Source of the DNA: Phytophthora quininea
Taxonomy: Eukaryota > Oomycota > Peronosporomycetes > Peronosporales > Peronosporaceae
Assembly: GCA_011947345.1 (NCBI GenBank)
Contig: JAAVTG010000400.1
Location: forward strand, 1 to 64,000
Reading direction: 5' to 3'
DNA length: 64,000 bases
The notes beneath the pieces are model-generated. The model worked only from the letters and a program-made list of their open reading frames with translations. It was not told the DNA's origin and did not search any database. Shown in pieces: positions 1 through 10,376 of the stretch. Numbering within the stretch: position 1 is the stretch's first letter; the number at the start of each line of letters is the position of its first letter. A program made the translations under genes and the position numbers.

Positions 1-1095
1 GCCAGCGCCCCCAAGCAGATGAAGGTCGTCTGCGCGCTCTACGAAGGCGGCGAGGCTGGCAAGAAGAACCCCAAGATCCTCGGCTGTGTCGAGAACGAGC
101 TGGGTCTGCGCAAGTTCCTCGAGGACCGCGGACACGAGTACATCGTCACGTCCGACAAGGACGGCGACAACTCGGAGTTCGCCAAGCACCTGCACGACGC
201 CGACGTGGTCATCTCGCAGCCCTTCTGGCCGGCGTACATCACGCGCGAGCGCATCGCCAAGGCGCCTAAGCTCAAGCTGGCCATCACGGCCGGCGTCGGC
301 TCCGACCACGTCGACCTGGCAGCCGCCTGCGACCGCAACATCACCGTCGCCGAAGTCACGGGCTCCAACGTCGTGAGTGTGTCGGAGCACGTCGTCATGA
401 TGATCCTGTCGCTCGTGCGCAACTACATGCCCGCCTACAAGCAGGTGGTTGACGGCAAGTGGGATATCGCTGACATCGCCAACAACGCGTACGACCTGGA
501 GGACAAGCACGTCGGGACGGTGGCCGCCGGTCGCATCGGCCTGCGTGTCCTGCGCCGTCTCGCCGTTCGACGTCAAGCTGCACTACACCGACAAGGTGCG
601 TCTGCCAGCCGACGTGGAGAAGGAGCTCAACGTCAAGTGGCACGAGACTGTCGAGGACATGGTCAAGGAGTGCGACGTCGTGACCATCAACTGCCCGCTG
701 CACCCGGAGACTGAGAACTTGTTCGACGCTAAGATGCTCAGCAAGGTCAAGAAGGGCGCGTACATCGTCAACACGGCCCGCGGCAAGATCGTCGACAAGG
801 AGGCGCTGGTCAAGGCCGTCGAGAGTGGTCACATCCAGGGCTACGCCGGCGACGTGTGGTTCCCGCAGCCGGCACCGGCCAACCACCCGTGGCGCTCCAT
901 GCCCCGTCACGCCATGACCCTCACTACTCGGGCACCACGCTGGACGCGCAGGCTCGCTACGCCGCTGGCACCAAGGAGATCCTCGAGCGCTTCTTCGACG
1001 GCAAGGCGCAGCGTCCCGAGTACCTCATTGCCGAGGGTGGCAAGGTCACCAGCCCGTCCTACACGCACGGCAACGCCACGAAGGGCTCGCTGTAA
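1..1095 (+). CDS. NAD-dependent formate dehydrogenase (5' end outside window, two frameshifts)
   Basis: Oxidises formate to CO2 with NAD+; member of the D-2-hydroxyacid dehydrogenase family. The first ATG in the window is at 19, but the frame is open to base 1, so an N-terminal (possibly mitochondrial-targeting) part probably lies upstream. From 19 the protein would be about 359 residues. Visible family marks: substrate-side Asn in VTGSN, the NAD-binding loop around AAGRIG, the NTARG arginine, [10 protein letters not shown] with its Asp and Gln, and HAMT-(P)H-YSG with the catalytic His. The second Gly of the usual GAGRIG loop reads Ala. The frame changes near 558 (two C missing within LAPFDV) and near 918 (one C missing in MTPHYSG). 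Restoring them gives a continuous family match, so I take them as consensus errors. Stop at 1093-1095. Confidence 0.93.
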
Positions 1096-1361
1096 GCTGC
1101 TGGGGATAGTTCCGTGTACTTTGACGCACACGCACGCACACGAAGATGGTGATGGAGGACTTGGAGTTCCCTGCAATCTGTCTCCGTGTGCCGAGGTTAG
1201 TGAGTAAGCTTAGCGAAAACACCCGCTAATGTATGTATCTCCAACGCATCCCTGTCATTGCTTTTCCGTGTAACAACTCAATAGGCTAATGCATCATCGT
1301 ATTCGTTCCCGTCTTTGAAAGCACAATTAGACTCGCACGTGGATCCACCAACTGAATCCAC

Positions 1362-2727
1362 CTATTTATCATTGGCACCGCCGTTGGCTGGTGTTTCATG
1401 AGAATACTTCTCGAACAAAGCTTTCGAAATCAGCTCAAGAAAGAAATTGTGCATTGCGGTATCCAGAAACTTGAGGAAGCGATGCTTATCCCAAACCAAT
1501 AAACTCTTCATGACGTTGGGTGTCACGTAACCAGACGCAAGCACGTATTTTATCGACTTGAAATCATCGCTGGCATCATCTGTATCAATCGTTGAGCAAT
1601 GTCTCGCTCATGCTCCGTTGACTTGTAATCGAAAGACTCCAAGATATCAATGTCATTGTCGCGATCGCATTTTCAAGTTTGCGTTGCTGTGTTGAATCGT
1701 CTGCGTATTGCAACACGTAGCGTATAATTCCTCCCCAACAACTGTAGCATTTCATCACAACTTCCTCATCTAGATCCGAAAACACCTTCTTGTGACAATC
1801 CAATTCTTCTTCCCTTCCCCACACTGGCATGTACCGGATCATCGACGGCTTCTTGCTGAAGTGATACCACAATTCTCGCTGCGGAGAGAAAGGAGAATGG
1901 GCTTGGCCGGGACGTAACTGGGCTTGACTCCATCTACAATATAATACATCGTGGGGTTCCAAAGGATCTGTCCAAAGTCTTCATACGACCCGCTAATCAC
2001 GTTATCGGTAGTAAAGAGAATCCGCACACCCGTTTTATCGCTCTGGTACACCACAGTCTCGCCACGGTTCACCCAGTACCACAACAGCAAATATCCGAAA
2101 AACATTTTGCCGATGTCAGAATTGCCCATGATAATCAGCTTGGGGAATTGAGCTGTTGGATCTGCGTCAGAACAAGATCCAGTAAGAGCCGATAACAAGG
2201 TCGAGCGTATATCTGGACCCTGCTTGCCCACTAAGGCAAATACAGCCTGGGAACTGCAGCACATTGCCTGTTTTGAACGAGAGGGTATTGACGCGAATAT
2301 CCTCCCAGAACACCTTGAATCGAGGATCCATCACAATGACCTCATTGATCGGGATACTGGCACTGTCGATGACGGGCGACTCTCTTGCAAAAGTTAGATG
2401 AATCATTTGCTGGGGCGACAACCTCAAGGAAGTTTGGGGAGTTCCAAAGTCCACGGGTGTTGCGTCGGTCGCAGCAAGTGGGTCGACCTCGTCGTGATCC
2501 TTGTATTTCTTGACGGACAAAGCTTCAATACCTCGGAGACTGTCGTGTTTGTCTTTCAGAGTGCGTCGGAAACCGGCAATCCTTGCAGTGGACCCACACG
2601 CCATATCGTTCATCCCCAACTTGTCGCCGCCGACTGAAAGGCTGTACCAGACATCACGCTGCTTCGTAACTGGGCGCCTGAGCTTTCTGCTCCTTGGTGC
2701 TGCTGTGTGTCTTCTCTTCGCCATCAC
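1362..2727 (-). pseudogene. Crinkler-RHS type effector-like pseudogene (ubiquitin-like header + P-loop NTPase)
   Basis: Four minus-strand pieces in changing frames (2727-2167, 2264-1839, 1962-1585, 1544-1362) read in order as one degraded CRN/RHS-type protein. The N-terminal piece has a ubiquitin-like header (VWYSLSVGG... FRRTLKDKHDSL... ALSVKKY), but it lacks the classical LFLAK motif. The second has a Walker A position reading GNSDIGKM followed by YLLLWYWVNRGETVVYQ; the third has SPQRELWYHFSKKPSMIRYMP..W, typical of the family's region after the NTPase core. Family role (established): secreted oomycete effectors or retrotransposon-hot-spot-like NTPases. Here the Walker A Ser/Thr is Met and the reading frame breaks at least three times, so it is probably inactive. 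Some breaks could be consensus errors, but the motif loss is not. Confidence 0.72.
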
Positions 2728-2887
2728 TGGTCACTGTGCAGTGGGCGCATGAAGCGGCCAATACCCTTCACATCGTGGGTCTCCTCAATGATGCCGCAAA
2801 ATTAAGGTCTAGAGGAGATAATTTACAAGTAGCACGTCTTTTAAATGTGTCTCTGTTACAATTCCATCCACACGTTGACAAGCAACA

Positions 2888-3519
2888 ATGGCGCTGCACT
2901 TCGCTCGCCGCGGCTTGCTGGCTGGCCGTCGCGGGCTCCTAACGCGGGCGTTCGCCAGCACCACCTCCGGCGCCGGTTTCTCGTACCCTGGGGCGCGGTC
3001 GCTGGAGCAGATCGTGAAGTTGGAGCTGCTGGAGACCGAGCAACCGCCGCAGATCGCCAACATTTGGGAGCAGTTCCACGCCGACAAGGACGACGCCGTG
3101 GCCACGACACTGCCAGCCCGAGAGTTCCAGGATATTGTGGAGCGCGCTGCTGCTGCACCTTCTTCATCTTCCCAGTGTACCGCCAGGAGGGCTTCTTCAA
3201 CATGCTGTGCCAGTTCCAGCAGTCGTGCTTCCTGATGACGTATCTGGAGGCGTTCAAGGAAGACCCGAGTGCAGCTCCGCCCTGTGTGGCTGTGTCGCTC
3301 TACGACGACTTGCTGGCTAAAAAGGAGATGGCTTTGGTGCGCGCAGATGTCATCAACATGCTGGACAAGAAGGAGACACAGCTCCTGCTCAAGCAACTGC
3401 TAGCCAGCTATCAGGACAACAAACTCTACGACCACGTCAACAAGTTCAACAACCAGCCGGACCAGTTCGACTTTGAAGCTTACCGACTGCTGCTCAAGGA
3501 CGCCACCGAGGAAGCTTAG
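2888..3519 (+). CDS. ATPAF1: Mitochondrial F1-ATPase assembly factor, ATP11/ATPAF1 family (one frameshift)
   Basis: ATP11 proteins bind free F1 beta subunit in the mitochondrial matrix and stop it aggregating before alpha-beta assembly. The start (MALHFARRGLL) opens an Arg-rich, Ser/Thr-containing leader lacking acids that looks like a mitochondrial presequence, followed by RSLEQIVKLELLE and, after the frame change, PVYRQEGFFNMLCQFQ, FLMTYLEAFKEDP and a C-terminal helix rich in Leu/Gln. These match the ATP11 domain. The frame changes near 3155, where one C is missing before FFIFPVY; corrected length is about 210 residues, shorter than fungal and animal homologues (around 300), mostly by a short linker after the leader. 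It diverges from the Crinkler relic upstream and converges on the importin gene, 126 bp away. Confidence 0.84.
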
Positions 3520-3644
3520 ACTACGCGACTTTGGGGAATGCATGTATGTCTTAAAAACCTTACCACCGTCTCTCTCTCTCTCTAACATCTCCAGTACACC
3601 ACCTACGATCGATTATCCGCTTGGCGTCATCTAAGCAAGCCTAT

Positions 3645-6600
3645 TTACTGGGCTGCAGCCGCTTCCTGCGCCTCCTTCCTCTTGGCGTGTTCCGCCTGGA
3701 AGAGAGCAAGAGCCTGCTGCGTTGTGGGATCAGCCTCCAGACCCAATGCCTGGTACTCCGGGGCATGTGTCTGAGCGAAGCCCTGCAGCGAGCCGAGGAA
3801 GAATTCCACCTCGTCCACTTCGTCCAGCAAGCTCACATAGTCATCATCACCCTCGTCGTCGTATCCGAACTGACCTTCAGCCTCCTCGCGCAGTTGGCGA
3901 AGGATAGCGTAGTACTGGTCGTCCACGACGTCCTCAGCGTCCTCGTTGGAGGCGTAGCCGCCGTTCTCGAGGAGCTCCTCGAGCTGCTCGCCCTCCTCGG
4001 CGTCCTCGCCAGCCTCCTCACCGCCATCCAAGATACCAGGCTGCGGGTTCTGGATGGACTCGGCAAGCACCTTCATAGCAGCCTGGATCAACTGCTTAAT
4101 GTGCGGGCGAAGCGCAGCCGGGATTTTGTCAGCGGGTGCGCGCAGAATTGACATGGCACCAAGAATGAACAGCTTGCGGTCGAGGTAGTTGTCATACCGG
4201 GACAGGTCGCTCAGCCAGATCTTGAGCACACCATCCGAGGCGCCCAGCGAGTTCAGAGCATCAAGCGTAAGACCCGGGTTGTAGTGCAGCAGGCTGCCGA
4301 ACACACCCAGCAGGTTGCGAGCCGTCGAGTCCACCAGAGGCTCGGCCAGCTTCGTGCACACCATCAGCGTGATAGGAGGAATGCACTCGTCGACCTTACC
4401 GAACAGGTTGTGCAGCAGCGAGTACAGCAAGCGACAAGCAGCGCACAGGTCGATCTCCTGCACGTTCTGACTCTCGAAGACCGACTTCGCCATGTTGAAC
4501 ACGAGCTCCAAGTAGCGCACGTTGGCACCCGTGGCCGGGTCGGTGGCCGAACCGGAGAGGAAGCCCTCGATGTCGCGGCCCACGAAGTTGTCAATGACCG
4601 GCACGAAGTTCGTGAGGTAGTCCGAAGCCCAGTCGTTGAAGCTCGCGAAAATGAGCGGGAACAGCGCCCACAACTGCGGCGCGATCTTCTGGCTGTAGAA
4701 CGCCAGCGAGCCCAGGATGTCGATGCCGCTCTCCATGTACTCGACGTAGTCGAAGTCCGTGAGAATCTTGTGAATGACAGGAGAAAGCGTCGGCACCAGG
4801 AGCGGGTACAGCTCCGGATGGTTGTGAATGCTCATCAGGATCGTGTTAATAGCGTCCAGGCACGACACAGCGGCGAGTGAAGCGTCCTCGTCCTCATCAG
4901 CAACAGACGTGAACTGGCCGAAGAACTCGACGAACTTGGCAACAAGCTGCAGCGAGAACGGGCCAATCTCCGATGAGAATCGGTCGATAATGTGCTCCAG
5001 CGCAACAACAACCTCGTCGTTGCCGATCTCGTCCATCAGGCTGAAGAACTGCTCTAAGATCTGCGGCAGACGCGGACGCAGGACCTCCACCACCGTGTCG
5101 GAGTGCGGGTACATGACAACAAATCGGATCGTCTTGGCGGCCTCGATGCGCACGGGCAGCTCCGGGTCGAACATGGCGTCCAGCATGCCGTTCACAATCG
5201 CAATCAGGGTCTGTTCGTCCTTGAACTGGATGCCCTCAATGTACTTGCGCGAGAAGATCTTGCAGGCGCGGAGACGAAGGAAACCGTGCGGGTTCTTGAA
5301 CTCGGGCAGGATGTGGGTAATAATCATTGACTCCACTTGGTCCTTGTGCGCCTTTGACTTGGTCAGCACGCTGTCCAGAGAGAAGAGAGCGTGCAGTGCC
5401 GCGTCCTTTTGAATAAAGTCCTTCTTGTCATCCGGGGCAGCAAGGTACGTGTTGAGGATGTTGTTGTAGAACGACAGCACGTTGGGCAGGCAGTCCTTGC
5501 CACGCTTGGTGCACAAGTCGGACAGCAGGTTCGAAGCGGCGTAGACCGGGTCCAAGAAATCCTCGAAAACGTCGTTCGTCTTGCGCACAAACTCGTGCGG
5601 GTCCTCGGCCCACAGTTGCAGGTCCTTCGGGGTCAGACACAGCACCGGGTGGATCACCTCGAAAAGCAGGAAGCCCAGGTGCGGCTTGATCATCTTGTAC
5701 GTCACAGCCGAGTCCACGGCCTCCTGCAGGAACACCAGCGCCAGCTGCACCACTCGATCTGTGCAGAAGCGGCCGTTCTTGCGCAGCGCCAGCGTCTCCA
5801 GCACGCATGGCAACAGCTCCGGGGCGATCTGGTTGCGGAACACCGTGCTCATCTGCAGATACTCGTCCTCGGCCTTCTTGGGGTTGCCGTAGCGCGTGTA
5901 GAATCGGCAGAGGATCTGCAGCGCCCACTTTTGAGCTTCCACCACGGCCAGTTGCCGCGCTCTTCCTCGTCCGTGGGCTGTCCAGCAGGCTCGCCGCCCT
6001 CGCTGGCCTCAGGCAGAGGCTTGGCAATCACCATGCGGAAAATGTTCATCCAGGCGACAACCTGCTCGGTCTGGGCGATGTGCGGCGGCAGGTTGGTCTT
6101 GACGCACGACCAGTACGTCTTGAGGATGAGATGCATCATCCTGGCGGCCTCGAGCGAATTGTTGGTCTGCATCTGCACCATCATGTTCTGCAGCATGGGA
6201 AACACCACCTCCACGAGCTTGTAGAGCGGCTCAAGGCGGTCCTCGGCGCGGTACTCGAAGTTCTTCACCACGCGACGCAGCGCCAGCAGCGCGTTGATGA
6301 TGCGGTTGGCGTCGCCGCTCTGCACGTTCTTGCAGATCTCGTCGATCAGGTTGGGCCACGACTCGGGGAAGTCGAAGCGCGCGATGTAGGCGACCGTCTC
6401 GGCCAGCAGCGAGCGAATGCTCGAGTCGTCCGAGACCAGCAGCGCCTCCAGGCCGTTCTGCCGGCCCAGCACCTTGTCGGCGGGGCTGATGACCTGCATC
6501 CACTGGCCCTCGGGCCCGTCCGCGCCCTCCCAGTACTTCATGACGAGGTTCTTGAGCGACACGGCGGCCGCCTGGCGGATCTCGCGCGTCACGGACGCCT

Positions 6601-6739
6601 CGACTGTGATCTGGATGAGCAGCTGCACCGAGCCGGGCACCGTGTGCAGGTTGGCCACGGCCTCCTCGGCGGCCTTGCGCGCCGCCTCATCGTTGCTGAA
6701 CGTGTGCAGCAGGATGTTGTGCAGGCTGTTGACGTCCAT
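3645..6739 (-). CDS. Importin-7/8 (Nmd5/Sxm1)-like importin-beta karyopherin
   Basis: Nuclear import receptor of the importin-beta superfamily; relatives carry ribosomal proteins, histones and other cargoes through the pore in a RanGTP-dependent cycle. About 1031 residues after correction. The start MDVNSLHNILLHTFS is followed at residues about 20-60 by the importin-beta N-terminal signature (ARKAAEEAVANL, REIRQAAAVSLKNLV), then HEAT-like helix pairs such as FPESWPNLIDEI. An acidic tail (EEAGEDAEEGEQLEELLE, DDEGDDDYVSLLDEVDEVEFF) near the C terminus is characteristic of importin-7/8. One A is missing in an A run near 5940 (WWKLK-KWALQIL), shifting the frame between the two halves; the rest is open. 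Single-exon gene; its 5' flank is the 454-bp gap before the HSP90 stop. Confidence 0.92.
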
Positions 6740-7193
6740 GGTTGGTGGTGTCCTCTCTCGACGCTTGGGGTCTGATTGACGAAGATGGCTGCATCGGTGA
6801 CTCGGTGTGAGAGACTATGATATGGCATGAGTGGGACCATGAGACCGTGGTGTGATTCGCTGAAAAATATTTTGCCCAATCAAATAAGACGGAAAAACTA
6901 TCAGATGGGATGTGGCTGCAGCGAGAAGAGCCGCGTCGATTGACTGGCGGAGAAGGCGACTGGTTGTGACTTTTGTGGCGGGAACACGATTTTTGCGGCA
7001 CATGGTACTGCATTCTGAGATGGCTTCGCTTTCCTTCACAAGATACTTTTTCAACACGTTGAAGGCCAGGCAACAAGCGATCTCAATTAAATAAGGAGTC
7101 CTGCCTGCGGTATCTAAACTATAACCTCACCACGAAAAAAATGAGAGAGAATATGCAGAGCTAACCAGTGACATACGTCGCGACCGAGCGCGC
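6740..7193. other. Intergenic region, importin promoter and HSP90 3' flank
   Basis: A 454-bp AT-richer spacer between two minus-strand genes. It must hold the importin 5' UTR and promoter and the HSP90 3' UTR. I see no convincing ORF: the short open frames here have no family resemblance and low-quality codon use. No clear TATA box or oomycete initiator was identified. Confidence 0.5.
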
Positions 7194-9313
7194 TTAGTCG
7201 ACCTCCTCCATCGTGCTCTCCTCCTCGTCCTCGCCCTCAAGCGGGGGCAGGTCCTCCATGGCCTCGTCAGCGGCGTCGTCGTCGTCGTCGATGCTCAGGC
7301 CGAGCTTGATGAGACGGTGGATGCGGTTGGCGAACGTCGTGGGCTCGTCCAGGCTGAAGCCCGACGTCAGCAGCGACGTGTCGTACAGCAGCCAGATCAG
7401 GTCCTTGACCGTCTTGTCGCTCTTGTCGGCCTCGGCCTTCTCGCGCAGCGACTTGATGATCGGGTGCATGGGGTTGATCTCCATCGTCTTCTTGGACGTC
7501 ATGTAGGCCGACGTGCTGCTGTCACGCAGGGCCTGGGCCTTCATGATACGCTCCATGTTGGCGGACCAGCCGTACTCGCCCGTCACCAGGACGCACGGCG
7601 ACTCGACGATACGGTTCGAGATCTGCACCTTCTCGACCTTATCGTCGAGCACCTCCTTCATGAGCTTGCACAGGCCCTCGGTGGCCGCCTTGGCCTCCTC
7701 GAACGTCTTCTTCTCGTCCTCACTCTCGTCCATCTTAAGGCCCTCCTTGGTGGCGCAGATGAGCTTCTTGTTCTCGTACTCCTTGAGCTGCTGCACGGCG
7801 TACTCGTCAATGGCCTCGACCATGAAGAGCACCTCGTAGCCCTTCTTCTTGAGCTTCTCAATGAACGGCGAGTTCTCCACCGACTTCTTGCTCTCGCCAG
7901 TGACGTAGTAGATGCCCGGCTGGTTCTCCGGCATGCGCGATATGTAGTCGTCAAGCGACGTCATCTCCTCGCCCGACTTGGTCGAGTGGTAACGCAGCAG
8001 CTTGGCGATCTTGGTGCGGTTGGTCGAGTCCTCATGGATGCCCAGCTTCAGGTTCTTGCTGAAGGCCTCATAGAACTTGTTGTACTTCTCCGAGTCCTCG
8101 GCCAGCTCGGCGAACATCTCGAGGCACTTCTTCACCAGGTTCTTCTTGATGACGCGCAGGATCTTGTTCTGCTGCAGGGTCTCACGCGAGATGTTGAGCG
8201 GCAGGTCCTCCGAGTCGACAACACCCTTGACGAACGAGAGGTACTCGGGCATGAGCTCCTCGCAGTTGTCCATGATGAACACGCGACGCACGTACAGCTT
8301 GATGTTGTTCAGTTTCTTCTTAGCACCGCCCTCGAACATGTCGAACGGGGCGCGCTTGGGGTGAACAGACAGGCCTTGAACTCCAGCTGGCCCTCCACCG
8401 AGAAGTGCTTCACGGCGGCGTGCTCCTCCCAGTCGTTGGTCAGCGACTTGTAGAACGACGCGTACTCCTCGTGGGTCACGTCCTCGGGCTTGCGCATCCA
8501 GATGGGCTTCTGGCTGTTCAGGTGGTCCCACTCGTGGGTCACCTCCTTGATCTTCTTGGTCTTCTTCTTCTTCTCGCCCTCCTCCTCGTCGACCTCCTCG
8601 ACCTTGGGCTTGTCGTCGTCCTCCTCCTTCTCGTCCTCGTCCTCCTCGTCGTCAGTCACCTCCTTCTCCTCCGTCTTCTCCACGTACAGCTTGATGGGGA
8701 AGCCAATAAACTCGGAGTGCTTCTTCACCAGGTCTTTAAGCTTGCGCTCCTCCAGGTACTCCAGCATGTCCTCCTTGAGCTTCAGGACAATGCGAGTGCC
8801 ACGGGCGATGGGCTCCGACGTGTCGGGCGCGACAGTGAACGAGCCGCCGGCAGCGGACTCCCACACGTACTGCTCGTCGTCGTTGTGCTTGGAGTGGACC
8901 ACCACCTTGTCGGCCACCAGGTAGGCCGAGTAGAAACCCACACCGAACTGACCGATCATGCTGATGTCGGCGCCGGCGGCCAGGGCCTCCATGAAGGCCT
9001 TGGTGCCCGACTTGGCGATCGTGCCCAGGTTGTTGATGAGGTCCGCCTTGGTCATGCCGATGCCCGAGTCCTGGATGGTCAGCGTGCCGTTGGCCTTGTC
9101 CGGGATCACCTTGATCTCCAGGTTCTTGTCCGTGTCCAGCACGCTGGCGTCGGTCAGCGACGAGTAGCGGATCTTGTCAAGCGCATCCGAGGCGTTCGAG
9201 ATGAGCTCGCGCAGGAAGATGTCCTTGTTCGAGTAGAACGTGTTGATGATCAGACTCAGCAGCTGGTTGATGTCCGCCGAGAAGGCAAACGTTTCGGCTT
9301 CCGGGGCGCTCAT
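7194..9313 (-). CDS. HSP90: Cytosolic heat shock protein HSP90
   Basis: ATP-dependent chaperone for kinases, receptors and other clients; about 706 residues once a single missing base is restored, the normal length. The ATG at 9313 gives [21 protein letters not shown]-terminal GHKL ATPase: [15 protein letters not shown] (catalytic Glu), [31 protein letters not shown]. An Asp/Glu/Lys charged linker covers about residues 215-270, followed by the middle domain ([35 protein letters not shown] shortened here) and the dimerisation domain. It ends in MEEVD, the TPR co-chaperone docking motif of cytosolic forms; no signal peptide or KDEL. The frame breaks near 8360, where a G run on the plus strand is one base short ([15 protein letters not shown]). 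A longer upstream frame to 9619 exists but lacks family support. Confidence 0.97.
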
Positions 9314-10376
9314 TGTGTCTGTTGTCTTCGACGGTTCTTGGCTCTCTGGGCTTGTGAGGGTTGCAGGAAATTGAAGAATGAAAGCCGCCGAGTCCCCTGC
9401 TTTTGTATGGCTGCTGCGCGCGTGAGATCTTTTGCCAACAAACTGTTTTTCTCGGCATAGTAACTTCCATCGATAGCCGGGAGGGGCGACGTGGTAAGAT
9501 AGATCAAGATCAAGAGAATAAAGCAGGGAAACTGGCAGGTCGTCCCTCCTGCCATCGAAGCTTCTAGATTGTGAAAGATGGGTACAGCCGGAAAATACTT
9601 TTTTGCTTGCTTTGACCACGTCAGCAGATGCTGGTCTCGAACATTCGCCGACTCGCGCGCTTGAACACGGTTAGATGCATGCATCGGATGGACACAAACC
9701 TGTCAATCGGGGGTGATTGATAGCGTGGAAGCCGGTGGTGGAGTTGGTGATGTTGCTGTGGCAATCAATCAAAAGGAAGGTTACAACACGTCGAATTTGT
9801 CGTTGAGTTTCAAGACCGCCAGCTAACAGCTTGAAAGCAGGCCTACATCGGTGCAATGCATCAACACGCTTCGACGTCGGCGTTTGGAGCAGTGCTGTCA
9901 TCCGTGTTAGTATCGATACGATGCCTGGAGAGATTCGGATCACCTGGCCGATGTCGTTTCGTTTCAAGCCGTCGAGCTACGCTAAGACTAAGAGGGATCA
10001 TGGCACCCGAGGAAGACGATAACAACTCGTCTCGAGTCTCGATAGCTGCTCGCTGTGTGCACGAGATCGCTGCTTGCATTGCTCTGTCTAATGTGCGTCA
10101 CTGAGACATGGTCCGCCCTTGGCAATGGCGTTGAGGCGTATCGGAAGCAGCCCGAGATGTGTTATAGTAACATGTTGCTATGCAAGGGATACAGTCTGAA
10201 GTACTCGGCCCACGTAAGTCGGTGGTGTCCATGGCGGTTCCTGGGCAAACACCGCCGCAGCATGCCATGGCAATTCACTACACTTCCAGGCACGCCGCCT
10301 ATTGGCCAGTCTGACCATCAAAATAAAGTGCAACAAGCTAAAAGGAAACATCGCTCGGCTCACTCCGACGACAAGC
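9314..10376. other. Intergenic region between divergent HSP90 and coiled-coil RING genes
   Basis: About 1.06 kb shared upstream region of two divergently transcribed genes. Apart from the candidate heat shock element I see no supported coding sequence; several overlapping short frames on both strands around 9670-10100 lack recognisable motifs. Confidence 0.5.
9557..9568 (-). promoter_or_regulatory. Candidate heat shock element upstream of HSP90
   Basis: Alternating GAA-TTC-GA units (GAAGCTTCTAGA) lie about 245 bp upstream of the HSP90 start. This matches the nGAAnnTTCnnGAA consensus of heat shock factor sites except for the last base. Position upstream of a canonical HSF target supports it; occurrence by chance in this length of DNA is possible. 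Confidence 0.45.

Noticed and set aside
19..1095. Formate dehydrogenase as a pseudogene
   Set aside because: Both breaks are missing C bases in C runs and all catalytic residues are kept, so consensus error is more likely.
3621..4151. Plus-strand open frame opposite importin
   Set aside because: It is a shadow of the importin coding strand; composition follows from antisense of an acidic, Leu-rich protein.
5391..6775. Long plus-strand frames opposite importin
   Set aside because: Antisense of a GC-rich coding region; no family resemblance.
7317..9460. Long Leu/Val-rich plus-strand frames opposite HSP90
   Set aside because: Antisense of HSP90; Leu/Val/His repeats mirror Glu/Lys/Asp codons on the real strand.
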